NCBI RefSeq assembly: GCF_026013965.1
Contig: NZ_CP110341.1
Span: 1,178,001-1,242,000, forward strand
DNA: 64,000 nucleotides
Direction: 5' to 3'
Origin: Brevibacterium sp. JSBI002
GTDB taxonomy: Bacteria > Actinomycetota > Actinomycetes > Actinomycetales > Brevibacteriaceae
In this document: one piece after another, positions 36,965-45,655 of the stretch
Position numbering within the stretch: position 1 is the first letter of the stretch
Layout: each line of letters starts with the position of its first letter
Notes under the pieces: generated by a model
Told to the model about the DNA's origin: nothing
Seen by the model: the letters and a program-made list of their open reading frames with translations, nothing else
Database searches by the model: none
Translations under genes and position numbers: made by a program

Positions 36965-38499
36965 ACATCGAGACCTGGTTCCTCGTCATCTACTTCATCG
37001 CCATGGCCGGGATCGGCGTGTGGACGCTCAAGATCGGTTCGAAGGGCAGCGAGGGATATCTGCTCGGCGGTCGCAGCCTGGGCGCTGCGGTCACGGCTCT
37101 GCGCCTGCAGTCGTCGTCGATGTCGGGGTACATGTTCCTCGGTGCGGGATCGCTGGCGTACACGAAGGGATACTTCTCTCTGTGGTACGCGATGGGCGAC
37201 ATCGGCGGCGGTGTCCTCAACCTCTCCATTCTGGGCAGGCGGATGCGCAAGCTCTCCCAGATCCTCGGGTCGCTCACCTCGATCGAATACCTCGAACATC
37301 GGTATCCGTCGAAGTGGATCCGCGCGATCGCCGCACCGGTCGCCCTGTTCTGCATCTTCTTCTACGTGATGAGTCAGTTCATCGCCGGCGGGCGCGGACT
37401 CGAGATGGTCACCGGCATTCCCTACGCGTGGGCGCTGCTCATCGCCGTCGGCGTCATCGTCTTCTACACCTTCCTCGGCGGCTACCTCGCCGTGGCCTAC
37501 ACCGACTTCGTGCAGGCGATCGTCATGCTCATCGGCATGGTGTGGATCCTCATCGGATGTCTGCAGGCCGTGGGTGGGTGGACTGCCGGCAACGAGGCGG
37601 TCGGACAGATCAACCCGAATCTGCTGACCATGTGGGGACCGGACGGGATCGAATCCGTCCAATGGGGAGTCATCGTCGGCGCCGTCCTCGTCTTCTCCAT
37701 CGGGTACATGGGCTGGCCGCATGTCAACGTCAGCCATATGGCGATGAAGCGGCCCTCGGTGGCCAGGCGCGCCAGCCTCTACGCCACCGGCTTCAATCTG
37801 CTGTTCATCCCCGCTCCCTACATCGTCGGCATCATGGCGCTCGTCCTGCTGCCGACTCTGGACAATCCGGAGCTCGCGGTCTTCGAAGTCGCAGACACTG
37901 TCCTGCCGAACTTCGCCGTGGGCATCGTCATGGCCGGAATCATGGCTGCGATCATGTCCACAGCCGACGCTCTGCTGCTGCAGTCGGGCACGATCGCCAG
38001 CCAGGATCTGTTCCAGCGCTTCTTCAAGAAGGACATGTCCGACCAGCAGTCCGTCTGGGTCTCCCGGTTCACCGTCCTCGTACTGGCGATCATCGGCTAC
38101 TTCGTCGCCGTGAACGATCCGCCGGCCGTCGCCGAGGTGGTCATCTTCTCGACCACGGTGCTCGGTGCCGCGTTCGTCCCCGTCTACATCGCCGCCGCCT
38201 GGTGGAAGAAGGCGAATGTGCCCGGAGCCATCTGGTCGATGATCGCCGGCACCGTGTCGTCTGTCGTGTGGCAGCTGACGGGACTCGTCGACGTCACCGG
38301 TGTCGACCCGATGGGAGTCGGCATCGTGTGCTCGACGCTGGCACTCATCCTCGTCTCCCTGGCCACTCAGCGTTCGCATCCGGTGCCGGCCCACGTCCTC
38401 GAGGCGATGAAGGAGACCGACAAGATCGGCGCGATCCCAGCACACATGCTCACTGGTCAGAACGATTCCCTGGCCGGTCAGGTTCCGAAGGACGTCTGA
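36961..38499 (+). CDS. Sodium:solute symporter (SSS family)
   Basis: 512-aa SSS-family (LeuT fold) symporter with about 13 transmembrane helices. Typical segments: GYLLGGRSLGAAVTALRLQSSSMSGYMFLGAGSLAYTKGYFSLWYAMGD, SIEYLEHRYPSKWIRAIAA, VFYTFLGGYLAVAYTDFVQAIVMLIGM (family signature), ISTADALLLQSGTIASQDLF-like segment around 345 with the conserved Ser/Asp residues of the sodium site. C-terminal tail is cytoplasmic. Closest in general pattern to pantothenate/proline/monocarboxylate symporters; substrate unknown. Coupled upstream to the small membrane protein and followed after one base by the next gene. Confidence 0.92.
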   Translation: MNIETWFLVIYFIAMAGIGVWTLKIGSKGSEGYLLGGRSLGAAVTALRLQSSSMSGYMFLGAGSLAYTKGYFSLWYAMGDIGGGVLNLSILGRRMRKLSQILGSLTSIEYLEHRYPSKWIRAIAAPVALFCIFFYVMSQFIAGGRGLEMVTGIPYAWALLIAVGVIVFYTFLGGYLAVAYTDFVQAIVMLIGMVWILIGCLQAVGGWTAGNEAVGQINPNLLTMWGPDGIESVQWGVIVGAVLVFSIGYMGWPHVNVSHMAMKRPSVARRASLYATGFNLLFIPAPYIVGIMALVLLPTLDNPELAVFEVADTVLPNFAVGIVMAGIMAAIMSTADALLLQSGTIASQDLFQRFFKKDMSDQQSVWVSRFTVLVLAIIGYFVAVNDPPAVAEVVIFSTTVLGAAFVPVYIAAAWWKKANVPGAIWSMIAGTVSSVVWQLTGLVDVTGVDPMGVGIVCSTLALILVSLATQRSHPVPAHVLEAMKETDKIGAIPAHMLTGQNDSLAGQVPKDV

Positions 38500-38500
38500 G

Positions 38501-39085
38501 ATGAGTGCCGAGATCGGAACCGGGCGCCCGGTCGGCCCGGATCTGCAGACTGAGGGTCCGGTGCGGATGGACCCGCACGTCACCGCCGCCGAGGCGCTCG
38601 CCGTCTTCCAGCGCAAACTCCCTGACGCGCTCGCCGAGGTCAAAGCGGTGCATCATCCGTTCTGGTGGGCCGCCCTCGATGTGCGCACCCGCGGACTCTT
38701 CCGTAGAAGCGCATCCGGGCCGGGGCAGCGGATGAATGTGCTCGTCAACGCCGTTTCGGGCAGGGGCATGATCGCCGACTTCACCCCTCGCGGCGACACG
38801 GCTGGATCAACGGAGTGGCCCCGTCTGATCGGCGAGCAGTCGGGACCGCTGCCGACCCGAGACGAGGCGGAGCGGACCGCGCGATCATTGGCACGTGCGA
38901 AGGTCGTCAAGACGGTGAAGCTCGGAATGGGCATCGAGATCACTCCTGCCAGCGGTCTGCGCGGAGTGCTCAAGCCCAACTGGATCGTCTCCGGAGGGAA
39001 TGCGAGGCATGAGGCGACGATCCTCGTCGATGGTCTCGACGGGTCTCACTACATCGTGCGGGTGGACAAGGTCGGACGGAGTTGA
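38501..39085 (+). CDS. Hypothetical protein
   Basis: 194-aa soluble protein beginning one base after the symporter stop (TGAGATGAG), hence probably in the same transcript. I do not recognise the family. Visible features: HHPFWWAALDVRTRGLFRRSASGPGQRMNVLVNAVSGRGMIADFTP in the first half, with several Trp/His, and a C-terminal half LRGVLKPNWIVSGGNARHEATILVDGLDGSHYIVRVDKVGRS that looks like beta-strands. No cofactor motif, signal peptide or membrane segment. Confidence 0.65.
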   Translation: MSAEIGTGRPVGPDLQTEGPVRMDPHVTAAEALAVFQRKLPDALAEVKAVHHPFWWAALDVRTRGLFRRSASGPGQRMNVLVNAVSGRGMIADFTPRGDTAGSTEWPRLIGEQSGPLPTRDEAERTARSLARAKVVKTVKLGMGIEITPASGLRGVLKPNWIVSGGNARHEATILVDGLDGSHYIVRVDKVGRS

Positions 39086-39114
39086 GAGCTCGGCTGTCAG
39101 GTCTGCGGAGATGC

Positions 39115-39546
39115 TCAGCCCCAGTTCTTCGCGTCCGAGATGCAGAACGGATGACCGGCGGGATCGAGGAGCACGACCCAGGTCTCACCAGGCTGCGGTT
39201 CGGCTCGGGTGGCTCCGAGTTCGACGCAGCGATCGGCTGCCGCATGGATGTCGTCGGCGGCGAGGTCGAGGTGGAACTGCTTGTGTCCGTCGTCGGGCCA
39301 GCTCGGTCGCTGGTAGTCCGGGATCGTGCCGATGCCCAGTGCATGGCTGGGACCGGTGAGCATGGCATAGTTCTCGTCCGAATAGGCGATGGGCCACCCG
39401 AGGACTGAAGAGTAGAACTCCCCGAGAACGGCAGCGTTCGGGGCGTCGAGGGTGACCATCGCCAGTGTAGCGACGGGTGCTGTGGTGGAGTTGTCGGCGG
39501 TGGTCGAGGCGGTGTCGGTCTTCTGTGTTTCAGTCATGTCTGACAT
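39115..39546 (-). CDS. VOC-family (glyoxalase/bleomycin resistance-like) protein
   Basis: 143-aa vicinal oxygen chelate superfamily protein: one VOC domain after a Thr/Ser-rich N-terminus of about 25 residues. VATLAMVTLDAPNAAVLGEFYSSVLGWPIAYSDENYAMLTG and KQFHLDLAADDIHAAADRCVELGATRAEPQPGETWVVLLDPAGHPFCISD show the two beta-alpha-beta-beta-beta modules, His in QFHLDL and the terminal Cys-Ile-Ser. Function not predictable. Divergent from the AraC gene with only nine bases between start codons; ATG 39537 (MTETQK) may be the true start. Confidence 0.85.
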   Translation of the reverse strand: MSDMTETQKTDTASTTADNSTTAPVATLAMVTLDAPNAAVLGEFYSSVLGWPIAYSDENYAMLTGPSHALGIGTIPDYQRPSWPDDGHKQFHLDLAADDIHAAADRCVELGATRAEPQPGETWVVLLDPAGHPFCISDAKNWG

Positions 39547-39555
39547 TCTTGTGCC

Positions 39556-40449
39556 ATGGACGACGACGTCACTAGGAAAAATGCGTCACTGCCGCAGCAC
39601 TTCTTCGGACGTGTGCTCAAGCCGGGGGAGATGCTCGAGCATGCGCGCTATTCGTCCGTTCGTGTCGTCGCCGAGCGCCTGCGCCCCTTCGTCAAACGCT
39701 ATTGGGCCGTCGAGTGGGATCTGCCGGAGGGCGAGAGCTATCAGACGGCGACTTTGTCCGAACCGACCATCCATCTGACCTTCGAGTTCGGCGACAGCCG
39801 GCGGGCGCACGTGGACGGGCCTGGGGCATGGGTGACCGGTCCGGTCACCAAACGTCGCTTCGATGTGGGAATCTTCGGACGCGGCGGAGTCTTCGGCGTG
39901 AACTTTCAGCCGGGTGCGACACTGGCGTTCTCCGAGGAGAAGCCGGCGAGCATCCGTGATTCGACCGTCCCTGCCGAACTGTGGTTTCCGAGGTTGGATG
40001 ACGACCTCGGACTCTCTGAGATGTTTGCTCAGTCGCAGAGAGCCGGGACGCCCGACTTCAGCGAATTGGCCGCTTCGGTGGAAAGCTGGCTGCTGTCCTG
40101 GCGGCCGCAGATGACCCCGTCGTTCGAACGGCTGAAACGGGTGCTCGACATCCTGTCCGACTCCGAAGTCGTGAGCCTGAAGGTCCTCGCGGAGAGAGCC
40201 GATATCGGTGAGCGTACACTGCAGCGGATGTTCAGCAGCTTCTGCGGAGTCGGGGTGAAGAAGGTCTTGGCCAGGGCACGGATCATCGACGCGGTCGCAG
40301 CGATCGACCGCGGGTGGGACGGAACTCTGGCCGACCTCGGCGCACACTTCGGATGGTTCGATCAATCGCATTTCAGCACGGATTTCGTTCGCGTCACCGG
40401 CTTCAGTCCGGCCGAGTACGCGCAGCGGAAGTCGGCGCGCATCAGCTGA
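39556..40449 (+). CDS. AraC-family transcriptional regulator
   Basis: 297-aa regulator. The N-terminal domain (about 20-160: GEMLEHARYSSVRVVAERLRPFVKRYWAVEWDLPEG...GPVTKRRFDVGIFGRGGVFGVNFQPG) is a cupin-like sensor of the type seen before AraC domains in many actinobacterial regulators. The C-terminal DNA-binding domain (about 200-295) has two helix-turn-helices: VSLKVLAERADIGERTLQRMFSSFCGVGVKKVLARARI and TLADLGAHFGWFDQSHFSTDFVRVTGFSPAEYAQRKSA. Overlaps the control region of the VOC gene. Its last 24 bases before the end recur at 48519-48542. Confidence 0.9.
   Translation: MDDDVTRKNASLPQHFFGRVLKPGEMLEHARYSSVRVVAERLRPFVKRYWAVEWDLPEGESYQTATLSEPTIHLTFEFGDSRRAHVDGPGAWVTGPVTKRRFDVGIFGRGGVFGVNFQPGATLAFSEEKPASIRDSTVPAELWFPRLDDDLGLSEMFAQSQRAGTPDFSELAASVESWLLSWRPQMTPSFERLKRVLDILSDSEVVSLKVLAERADIGERTLQRMFSSFCGVGVKKVLARARIIDAVAAIDRGWDGTLADLGAHFGWFDQSHFSTDFVRVTGFSPAEYAQRKSARIS
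40410..40433 (+). repeat. 24-base direct repeat, copy 1 (3' end of the AraC gene)
   Basis: The sequence beginning GGCCGAGTACGCGCAGCGG, coding for AEYAQRKS at the end of the AraC regulator, is identical over 24 bases to 48519-48542, same orientation, 8.1 kb away. The two copies bracket the isoaspartyl/peptide operon. Confidence 0.85.
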
Positions 40450-40499
40450 AATTGAAAGTGGCCCGGAAACGTCGAGGAAAGACCATCCGATCAGGCGTC

Positions 40500-41945
40500 T
40501 CAGCGACGTTTGGCGATGCCGAACCCGGTGTAGCCGAGGATGATGGCGAACGCGAAGCCGACATAGCAGAACACCGCCCACGGTGCGTAGTCGAGGACGG
40601 AGACCCCAAGGACTCCTGCCATGTAGACGCCCGCTGAGGACCACGGAATGAGTGGAACGATGACGGTGCCGGAGTCCTCGAGGGTGCGCGAGAGGTTCTT
40701 GGCATCCAGGCCGCGGTCGGCGTAGGCCCTCTTGAACAGTTCCCCCGGCACGATGATCGAGAGGTAGGAGTTGCCGGTCACGACGGCCATCGTGATGCAT
40801 GACAGGACAGTTGAGAGAACGAGGTCTCCCGTGCGCTTCACGAACTTCAACAGCGAGCGGATGATGGTTTCGAGAGCACCGGACCGCGACATTATTCCGG
40901 CGAACGCGAAGGCGCTGAACGCGATGAGGATGACACCGGTCATCGACGCCATCCCGCCCTGCGACACCAACTCGACGACATCGGGGTCCAGACTCTCGAG
41001 CGTTGAGGGCCCGACTTCGAGCATGTTCGGGGTGAATCCGTCGACCGTCGAGGCGAAGATCGATTCGACGCTGACCTTCTGGAAGATCGCCGCAAGGATC
41101 CCCGCTGCAAGTGACGATCCGATGATCGTCGGCAGCGTCGGCAGTTTGAGCACGGCTCCGGCGAGGACGATGACCATCGGCAGAAGCAGGAGAACGTTGA
41201 AGGAGAACAGGCCGTCCAAGGTACCTGTGACGGCGCTGATCTGGTCCGAATCGGTGCTTCCTGAGTGCTGATTGATGCCGACGGACAGGTAGAGCGCCAG
41301 CGCCACGAGTGTGGCTGGAATCGTGGTGTATAGCATGTGGCGAATGTGCTCCCAGAGGGTGGTTCCCGCAGCTATCGGTGCCAAATTCGTCGTATCCGAC
41401 AGTGGAGACAGCTTGTCGCCGAAGTACGCGCCCGCGACAATCGCTCCTGCTGTCGCTGCCAGCGGGGCGTCGAGGCCCGTGGCGATGCCCATGAGAGCCA
41501 CGCCCACTGTTCCGGCCGAACCCCAGGACGTTCCCGTGATGACCGAGACGATCGCCGAGATGACGAAGGCGATGAGGACGATGAACTTCGCGCTGATGAG
41601 GCCGAGACCGTAGTAGATCATCATCGGAATGGTCCCGGCGATCATCCATGTGCCGATGAGGATGCCGATGGAGATGAGCACAAGCAGAGCCGGCATCGCC
41701 GTATCGAGCTTCTCTCTGATCCCCAGTAGCATATCCTCCCAGGACAGCCCCATGCGCAGAGCCACCAAGCCGGCGATGATCGCAGACAGGATCAACAGCG
41801 GCTCCGGGGCGAGGCCGAGGACGCCGTAGCCCACAGCCAGCAGCACGAGCATCGCGCCCAGGGGAACCAGAGACCATCCCAGCGGCGGGAGCTTCTCCTC
41901 GACGTCGGCCGTGTGGGTCGTCGTGGTGCCGGGTTCGCGGCTCAT
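40500..41945 (-). CDS. NhaC-family Na+/H+ antiporter (or related exchanger)
   Basis: 481-aa membrane protein of the NhaC (Na+/H+ or malate/lactate antiporter) family with about 11-12 transmembrane helices. Family parts: ALLVLISIGILIGTWMIAGTIPMMIYYGL, ISAIVSVITGTSWGSAGTVGVALMGIATGLDAP and AGAIVAGAYFGDKLSPLSDTTNLAPIAAGTTLWEHIRHML, then VVTGNSYLSIIVPGELFKRAY and LEDSGTVIVPLIPWSSAGVYMAG. It is the last gene of the iadA/peptide ABC operon, overlapping iadA by four bases. NhaC homologues can also exchange carboxylates (MleN: malate/lactate), so export of aspartate-derived acids is a reasonable guess. Confidence 0.9.
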   Translation of the reverse strand: MSREPGTTTTHTADVEEKLPPLGWSLVPLGAMLVLLAVGYGVLGLAPEPLLILSAIIAGLVALRMGLSWEDMLLGIREKLDTAMPALLVLISIGILIGTWMIAGTIPMMIYYGLGLISAKFIVLIAFVISAIVSVITGTSWGSAGTVGVALMGIATGLDAPLAATAGAIVAGAYFGDKLSPLSDTTNLAPIAAGTTLWEHIRHMLYTTIPATLVALALYLSVGINQHSGSTDSDQISAVTGTLDGLFSFNVLLLLPMVIVLAGAVLKLPTLPTIIGSSLAAGILAAIFQKVSVESIFASTVDGFTPNMLEVGPSTLESLDPDVVELVSQGGMASMTGVILIAFSAFAFAGIMSRSGALETIIRSLLKFVKRTGDLVLSTVLSCITMAVVTGNSYLSIIVPGELFKRAYADRGLDAKNLSRTLEDSGTVIVPLIPWSSAGVYMAGVLGVSVLDYAPWAVFCYVGFAFAIILGYTGFGIAKRR

Positions 41946-43084
41946 TCGAAAGTTCCTCGGATCTGGGGTTCGCCGTCGCGGACGATCTCGCGTCCCCGGG
42001 AAAAGGCGAGTCGGATGGTGTGTTCGTCATCGGTGAGGAGGACGTCGGCGTCGCACCCGCTTCGGAGACGGCCCTTGTGCCCGAGCACGAGAGCATCAGC
42101 CGTATTGGAGGTGACGAGGGAGAGGGCCTGAGACAGGTCCATACCGGGCAATTCGGCACACTCCCACACCTGTTCGAAGAGGGTGGCCTGCTTGGCCACT
42201 TCCAAGCCGATCAGCCGCCCGTGCGCGTCGAATTCGGGCAGACTGCCGTTGGCGTCAGACGACAGAGTGAGTCGGGTGAGGTCGCCGCCGAGTTCGATGT
42301 AGTCTCTGACCGACTCTGCGGTCGTCGAGCCCGCGGTCATGTCAACGGTGGCGCCCTTGGCTGCGAGGCTCACCGCATCGGCCAGAAGCTCGGTGCTCCT
42401 GGTGATGTGAGTGGCATAGACGGCCTGCGGGGCGATCGGGTACTCGTCGAGCAGCCGGTGCAGAGGGGCCAGACGCGACCAGTACGGTCCGACATGGAAG
42501 TGGGTGACGCCCGCTTTGCCGCTGAGCAGACCACCGACATGGCTGTGGCTGACGAGCTCGGCCAATGCTTCTACCGTCGGTTGGAAGGAACGCCGATCCG
42601 AGATCGCTACCTCGCCGACGCCGATGACTTTGTCGATGAGGACGACATCGTCGACGACGGTGCCGGTCAGCGTTCGTGCCGGGACCTGGTAACTGCCTGT
42701 GTAGATATATGTGGAGATGCCGTCGGCCTCGAGCGCGCGGGCCTTGGCAAGGAGATCCGCGTGGCTGCGAGTCACACCGTCGGTGCCCAAGCAGCCGACG
42801 ACTGTGGTCACCCCGGCGCTGACGATGTCGCTGACGAGGATCTCCGGGGTGCGATTGGCGTATCCGCCCTCACCACCGCCACCGGCGATGTGGACGTGCG
42901 GGTCGATGAACCCCGGCACGGCGGTCAGACCGCGGGCATCGATGACAGAGGCATGCGGCAGGTCGGTCACCGCTTCGACGGGGACCTCCCCGATGTAGGT
43001 GATCTGCTGCCCCTCGATGAGAATGTCCTGCTGACCGAGTCGTTCCGGGGCGAAGACTTCGGCCCCTTGCAGCAATATCACCAT
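41942..43084 (-). CDS. iadA: Isoaspartyl dipeptidase (beta-aspartyl-peptidase)
   Basis: 380-aa amidohydrolase-superfamily dipeptidase that cleaves L-isoaspartyl bonds in dipeptides arising from protein damage or turnover. Metal-site motifs: GFIDPHVHIAGGGGEGGY (HxH), HFHVGPYWSR and YATHITRSTELL (two His ligands, Arg substrate contact) and SSDANGSLPEF with the catalytic Asp. The bridging-residue region reads VIGVGEVAISDRRS; from memory the E. coli enzyme has a carboxylated Lys there, while Gram-positive members often have Glu. AAGGAGAGG precedes the ATG. Sixth gene of the peptide ABC operon, 23 bases after the ATPase gene, and overlaps nhaC. Its place implies the transporter imports beta-aspartyl peptides. 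Confidence 0.93.
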   Translation of the reverse strand: MVILLQGAEVFAPERLGQQDILIEGQQITYIGEVPVEAVTDLPHASVIDARGLTAVPGFIDPHVHIAGGGGEGGYANRTPEILVSDIVSAGVTTVVGCLGTDGVTRSHADLLAKARALEADGISTYIYTGSYQVPARTLTGTVVDDVVLIDKVIGVGEVAISDRRSFQPTVEALAELVSHSHVGGLLSGKAGVTHFHVGPYWSRLAPLHRLLDEYPIAPQAVYATHITRSTELLADAVSLAAKGATVDMTAGSTTAESVRDYIELGGDLTRLTLSSDANGSLPEFDAHGRLIGLEVAKQATLFEQVWECAELPGMDLSQALSLVTSNTADALVLGHKGRLRSGCDADVLLTDDEHTIRLAFSRGREIVRDGEPQIRGTFE

Positions 43085-43107
43085 GTCATGTCCTCTCCTT
43101 GTCGTGG

Positions 43108-43938
43108 CTAACCAGGTATGAACCCCTTGCCGTCCACCTTCGGGATGGCAGCGAGGAGTTTCTGTGTATAGGGGTGGTTCGGATCGTTCCAGATCTGTTC
43201 CGTCGAACCGACCTCGACGATCCTACCCGCTTCCATCACTGCGACCCTGTCTGCGATATCGCGAACGACCGAGAGATCGTGGCTGATGAAGATCATCGAG
43301 GCGCCGGAGTCGATGGCGAGGTCGCGCATCATGCGAGCGATCCGCGCTTGGAGGAACGCATCGAGTGAAGCGATGGGTTCATCACCGACGAGCACTTTCG
43401 GACCTGCAGCCAGGGCACGAGCGATGGCGATACGTTGTCTCTGTCCGCCGGAGAACGAATGCGAATAGCGCTGTGCGGAGTCGGCCGGCAGGTCGACGGC
43501 GTCCAACAGCGATTCGACGGTCCACGTGCCGTCAGGGTTGAGCGCCAGCGCATCGTCGAGCTGGTCGCGGATCCGCCTGCGCGGATTGAGCGACGCGTAG
43601 GGGTTCTGGAAGACCATCTGAATGCCGAGCAGTTCCTTCGCTCTCTTCTTCAGCCCGAGCGCTCTGACCGGATTGCCGTCGAAGGTGATGGAGCCGTCTG
43701 CCGGCTTCTCCAACCCGCAGATGAGTTTGGCCAGCGTCGATTTGCCGCAGCCGGATTCGCCGACGAGCCCGAGCACCTCCGAGCGACCCAACTGCAGAGA
43801 CACTCCGTTGACGGCTCGGAAGCGACCGCCGCCGTCGAGCTTGTATTCGCATGCCACGGAATCGAGTTCCAGGAGCGGAGCACCTGCTGCGGGGGAGTGA
43901 GCGGTGGGGGCGGCCGGGGCCTGGTCGATCGATGTCAT
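43108..43938 (-). CDS. Peptide ABC transporter ATP-binding protein (DppF type)
   Basis: 276-aa ATPase of an oligopeptide/dipeptide importer. Walker A LVGESGCGKSTLAKLICGL (about 53-71), Q-loop VFQNPYASLNPRRRI, signature FSGGQRQRIAIARALA, Walker B VLVGDEPIASLDAFLQARI and H-loop ISHDLSVVRDIADRVAVM. The C-terminus retains the oligopeptide-type extension NDPNHPYTQKLLAAIPK that in the family may coordinate an FeS centre, though few Cys residues remain. Overlaps the DppD-type gene by four bases. Confidence 0.93.
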   Translation of the reverse strand: MTSIDQAPAAPTAHSPAAGAPLLELDSVACEYKLDGGGRFRAVNGVSLQLGRSEVLGLVGESGCGKSTLAKLICGLEKPADGSITFDGNPVRALGLKKRAKELLGIQMVFQNPYASLNPRRRIRDQLDDALALNPDGTWTVESLLDAVDLPADSAQRYSHSFSGGQRQRIAIARALAAGPKVLVGDEPIASLDAFLQARIARMMRDLAIDSGASMIFISHDLSVVRDIADRVAVMEAGRIVEVGSTEQIWNDPNHPYTQKLLAAIPKVDGKGFIPG

Positions 43939-44726
43939 GGGGAGACCTCCGCTCCTGGCAGCGATTCGATGAGCGAACGCGTGTATTCGTGGTGAGGAGC
44001 GGTGATGACCGCCTCCCGGTCACCGGTTTCGACGACGACGCCGTTCTTCATGACCACGATGGTGTCAGCGACCGAGGAGAGCACTCCGAAGTCGTGGGTG
44101 ACCAGCAGCACGGCGAGGTCGAGATCGTCGCAGAGTTCACGCAGCAGCCGGAGGATGCCTGCCTGCACGGTGACATCGAGTGCTGTGGTCGGTTCGTCGG
44201 CGATGAGCACCTTCGGATCGCAGATGATCGCCGAGGCGAAGGCGATTCGCTGCAGCTGTCCGCCGGAGAACTGGTGCGGATACTTCTTCACCGCCTCCTC
44301 CGGGTGCGGCACCTTGGTTCGGCCGAGGATCTCGACGGCTTTGGCCAGGGCGGCCTTCTTCGACACTTTCTGGTGGTGTCGAAGGTGGTCGGTGATCTGG
44401 TCGCCGACCGTGAGCATGGGATGGAACGCCGAGGCCGGATCCTGAAAGACCATCGACAGCTGCACACCGCGCAGGCGGTTGTGCTGCTTGACAGGCATCC
44501 CCACCAGCTCGACTCCGTCGAAGTCGATGCTTCCGCTCAGCTCCGCGCCCGCGGGGGAGAGCCCCATGACGGCCAGACCGGTCTGGGTCTTGCCGGACCC
44601 AGACGCTCCTGCGACACCGGTGATGCGACCTGCTTCGAGGTCGAACGAGACGTCTTTGAGGATATGAGTGGTCTTCTTGCCTGCAGTGACCGACAGGTTG
44701 AGGTCTCTGATGCTGATCATGCTCAT
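43935..44726 (-). CDS. Peptide ABC transporter ATP-binding protein (DppD type)
   Basis: 263-aa ATPase paired with the DppF-type subunit. Walker A GVAGASGSGKTQTGLAVMGL, Q-loop MVFQDPASAFHPMLTVGDQI, signature FSGGQLQRIAFASAII, Walker B VLIADEPTTALDVTVQAGIL, H-loop VTHDFGVLSSVADTIVVM. The short C-terminus APHHEYTRSLIESLPG is the peptide-importer ending. Four-base overlaps on both sides within the seven-gene operon. Confidence 0.93.
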   Translation of the reverse strand: MSMISIRDLNLSVTAGKKTTHILKDVSFDLEAGRITGVAGASGSGKTQTGLAVMGLSPAGAELSGSIDFDGVELVGMPVKQHNRLRGVQLSMVFQDPASAFHPMLTVGDQITDHLRHHQKVSKKAALAKAVEILGRTKVPHPEEAVKKYPHQFSGGQLQRIAFASAIICDPKVLIADEPTTALDVTVQAGILRLLRELCDDLDLAVLLVTHDFGVLSSVADTIVVMKNGVVVETGDREAVITAPHHEYTRSLIESLPGAEVSP

Positions 44727-45655
44727 GAGGTCGTCTCACCGACTTCCTGGGCGGTATGGGGATCGAGGGTGTCGCGCAGACTGTCGCCGATGAAGTTGAA
44801 CGCCATGACGATGGTGAGGATGCAGAGGCCGGGGAAGAAGGCGATCCACCAGGCCGCGAACTGAGAGACGCCTTCGCTGATCATCGCGCCCCAATCGGGG
44901 GTCGGCGGAACGGCACCGAGAGACAGGAACGACAATCCTGCCATGGTGAGGATCGCCGAACCGACATCGAGGGTGGCGAGCACGACGACGGGTGAGATGA
45001 CGTTCGGTGCGATTTCACGGGCCAGTGATCTGCCCGCGCTGAACCCGAGCAGGCGCCCGGCGATGACGTACTCGCTGCCCCGCGCGGTCATCACCAGCGA
45101 TCTGGTGACACGCGCGTAGGACGGCCAGGAGACGAGCAGGATCGCGATGATCGCGTTCTTCAGTCCCGGACCGAGGGCGGCTGCGATGACCATGGCGAGG
45201 ATGATCGTGGGGAACGCGAACACCAGATCGGCGATGCGCATGATGATCTCGTCGACGGCACGACCGAAATATCCGGCGATCGCGCCGAGCACCGAGCCGA
45301 GCAGCGCCGAGCAGATGACGACGAACACCGCGGCGGGCAGAGTGGTGCGGGCGGCAACGAGGATGCGGGAGAGCACGTCTCGGCCCAGTGTGTCGGTGCC
45401 GAGCAGATTCTCACCGTTGGGAGCCGAGAGCCTCGGGAAGTTCTGGGCCAGAGGGTCGAATGGGGCGAGGAGCGGTGCGAAGATCGCTGCGATCAGCCAG
45501 AGCAGGAGAATTCCGGCGCCCACGATCCCCAGCGGAGTGCGCAGGGCCTTCGGGAAGCGGATCTGCCACCTTTTGAGCCCGGGTTCGACTGGGTCGCGGC
45601 GGGCCGCCTCGGTGGTGGGGGCGTTGGTGGGCTGTTTCGGGGTGCCGATGCTCAT
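44723..45655 (-). CDS. Peptide ABC transporter permease (DppC type)
   Basis: 310-aa inner-membrane permease with six transmembrane helices and a cytoplasmic N-terminus of about 40 residues. The first helix (GIVGAGILLLWLIAAIFAPLLAPFDP) is followed by the OppC-type loop NGENLLGTDTLGRDVLSRILVAARTTL; the EAA loop is ARVTRSLVMTARGSEYVIAGRLLGFS with the helix-Gly region. C-terminal segment PPTPDWGAMISEGVSQFAAWWIAFFPGLCILTIVMAFNFIGDSLRDTLDP is diagnostic for DppC/OppC. Confidence 0.93.
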   Translation of the reverse strand: MSIGTPKQPTNAPTTEAARRDPVEPGLKRWQIRFPKALRTPLGIVGAGILLLWLIAAIFAPLLAPFDPLAQNFPRLSAPNGENLLGTDTLGRDVLSRILVAARTTLPAAVFVVICSALLGSVLGAIAGYFGRAVDEIIMRIADLVFAFPTIILAMVIAAALGPGLKNAIIAILLVSWPSYARVTRSLVMTARGSEYVIAGRLLGFSAGRSLAREIAPNVISPVVVLATLDVGSAILTMAGLSFLSLGAVPPTPDWGAMISEGVSQFAAWWIAFFPGLCILTIVMAFNFIGDSLRDTLDPHTAQEVGETTS

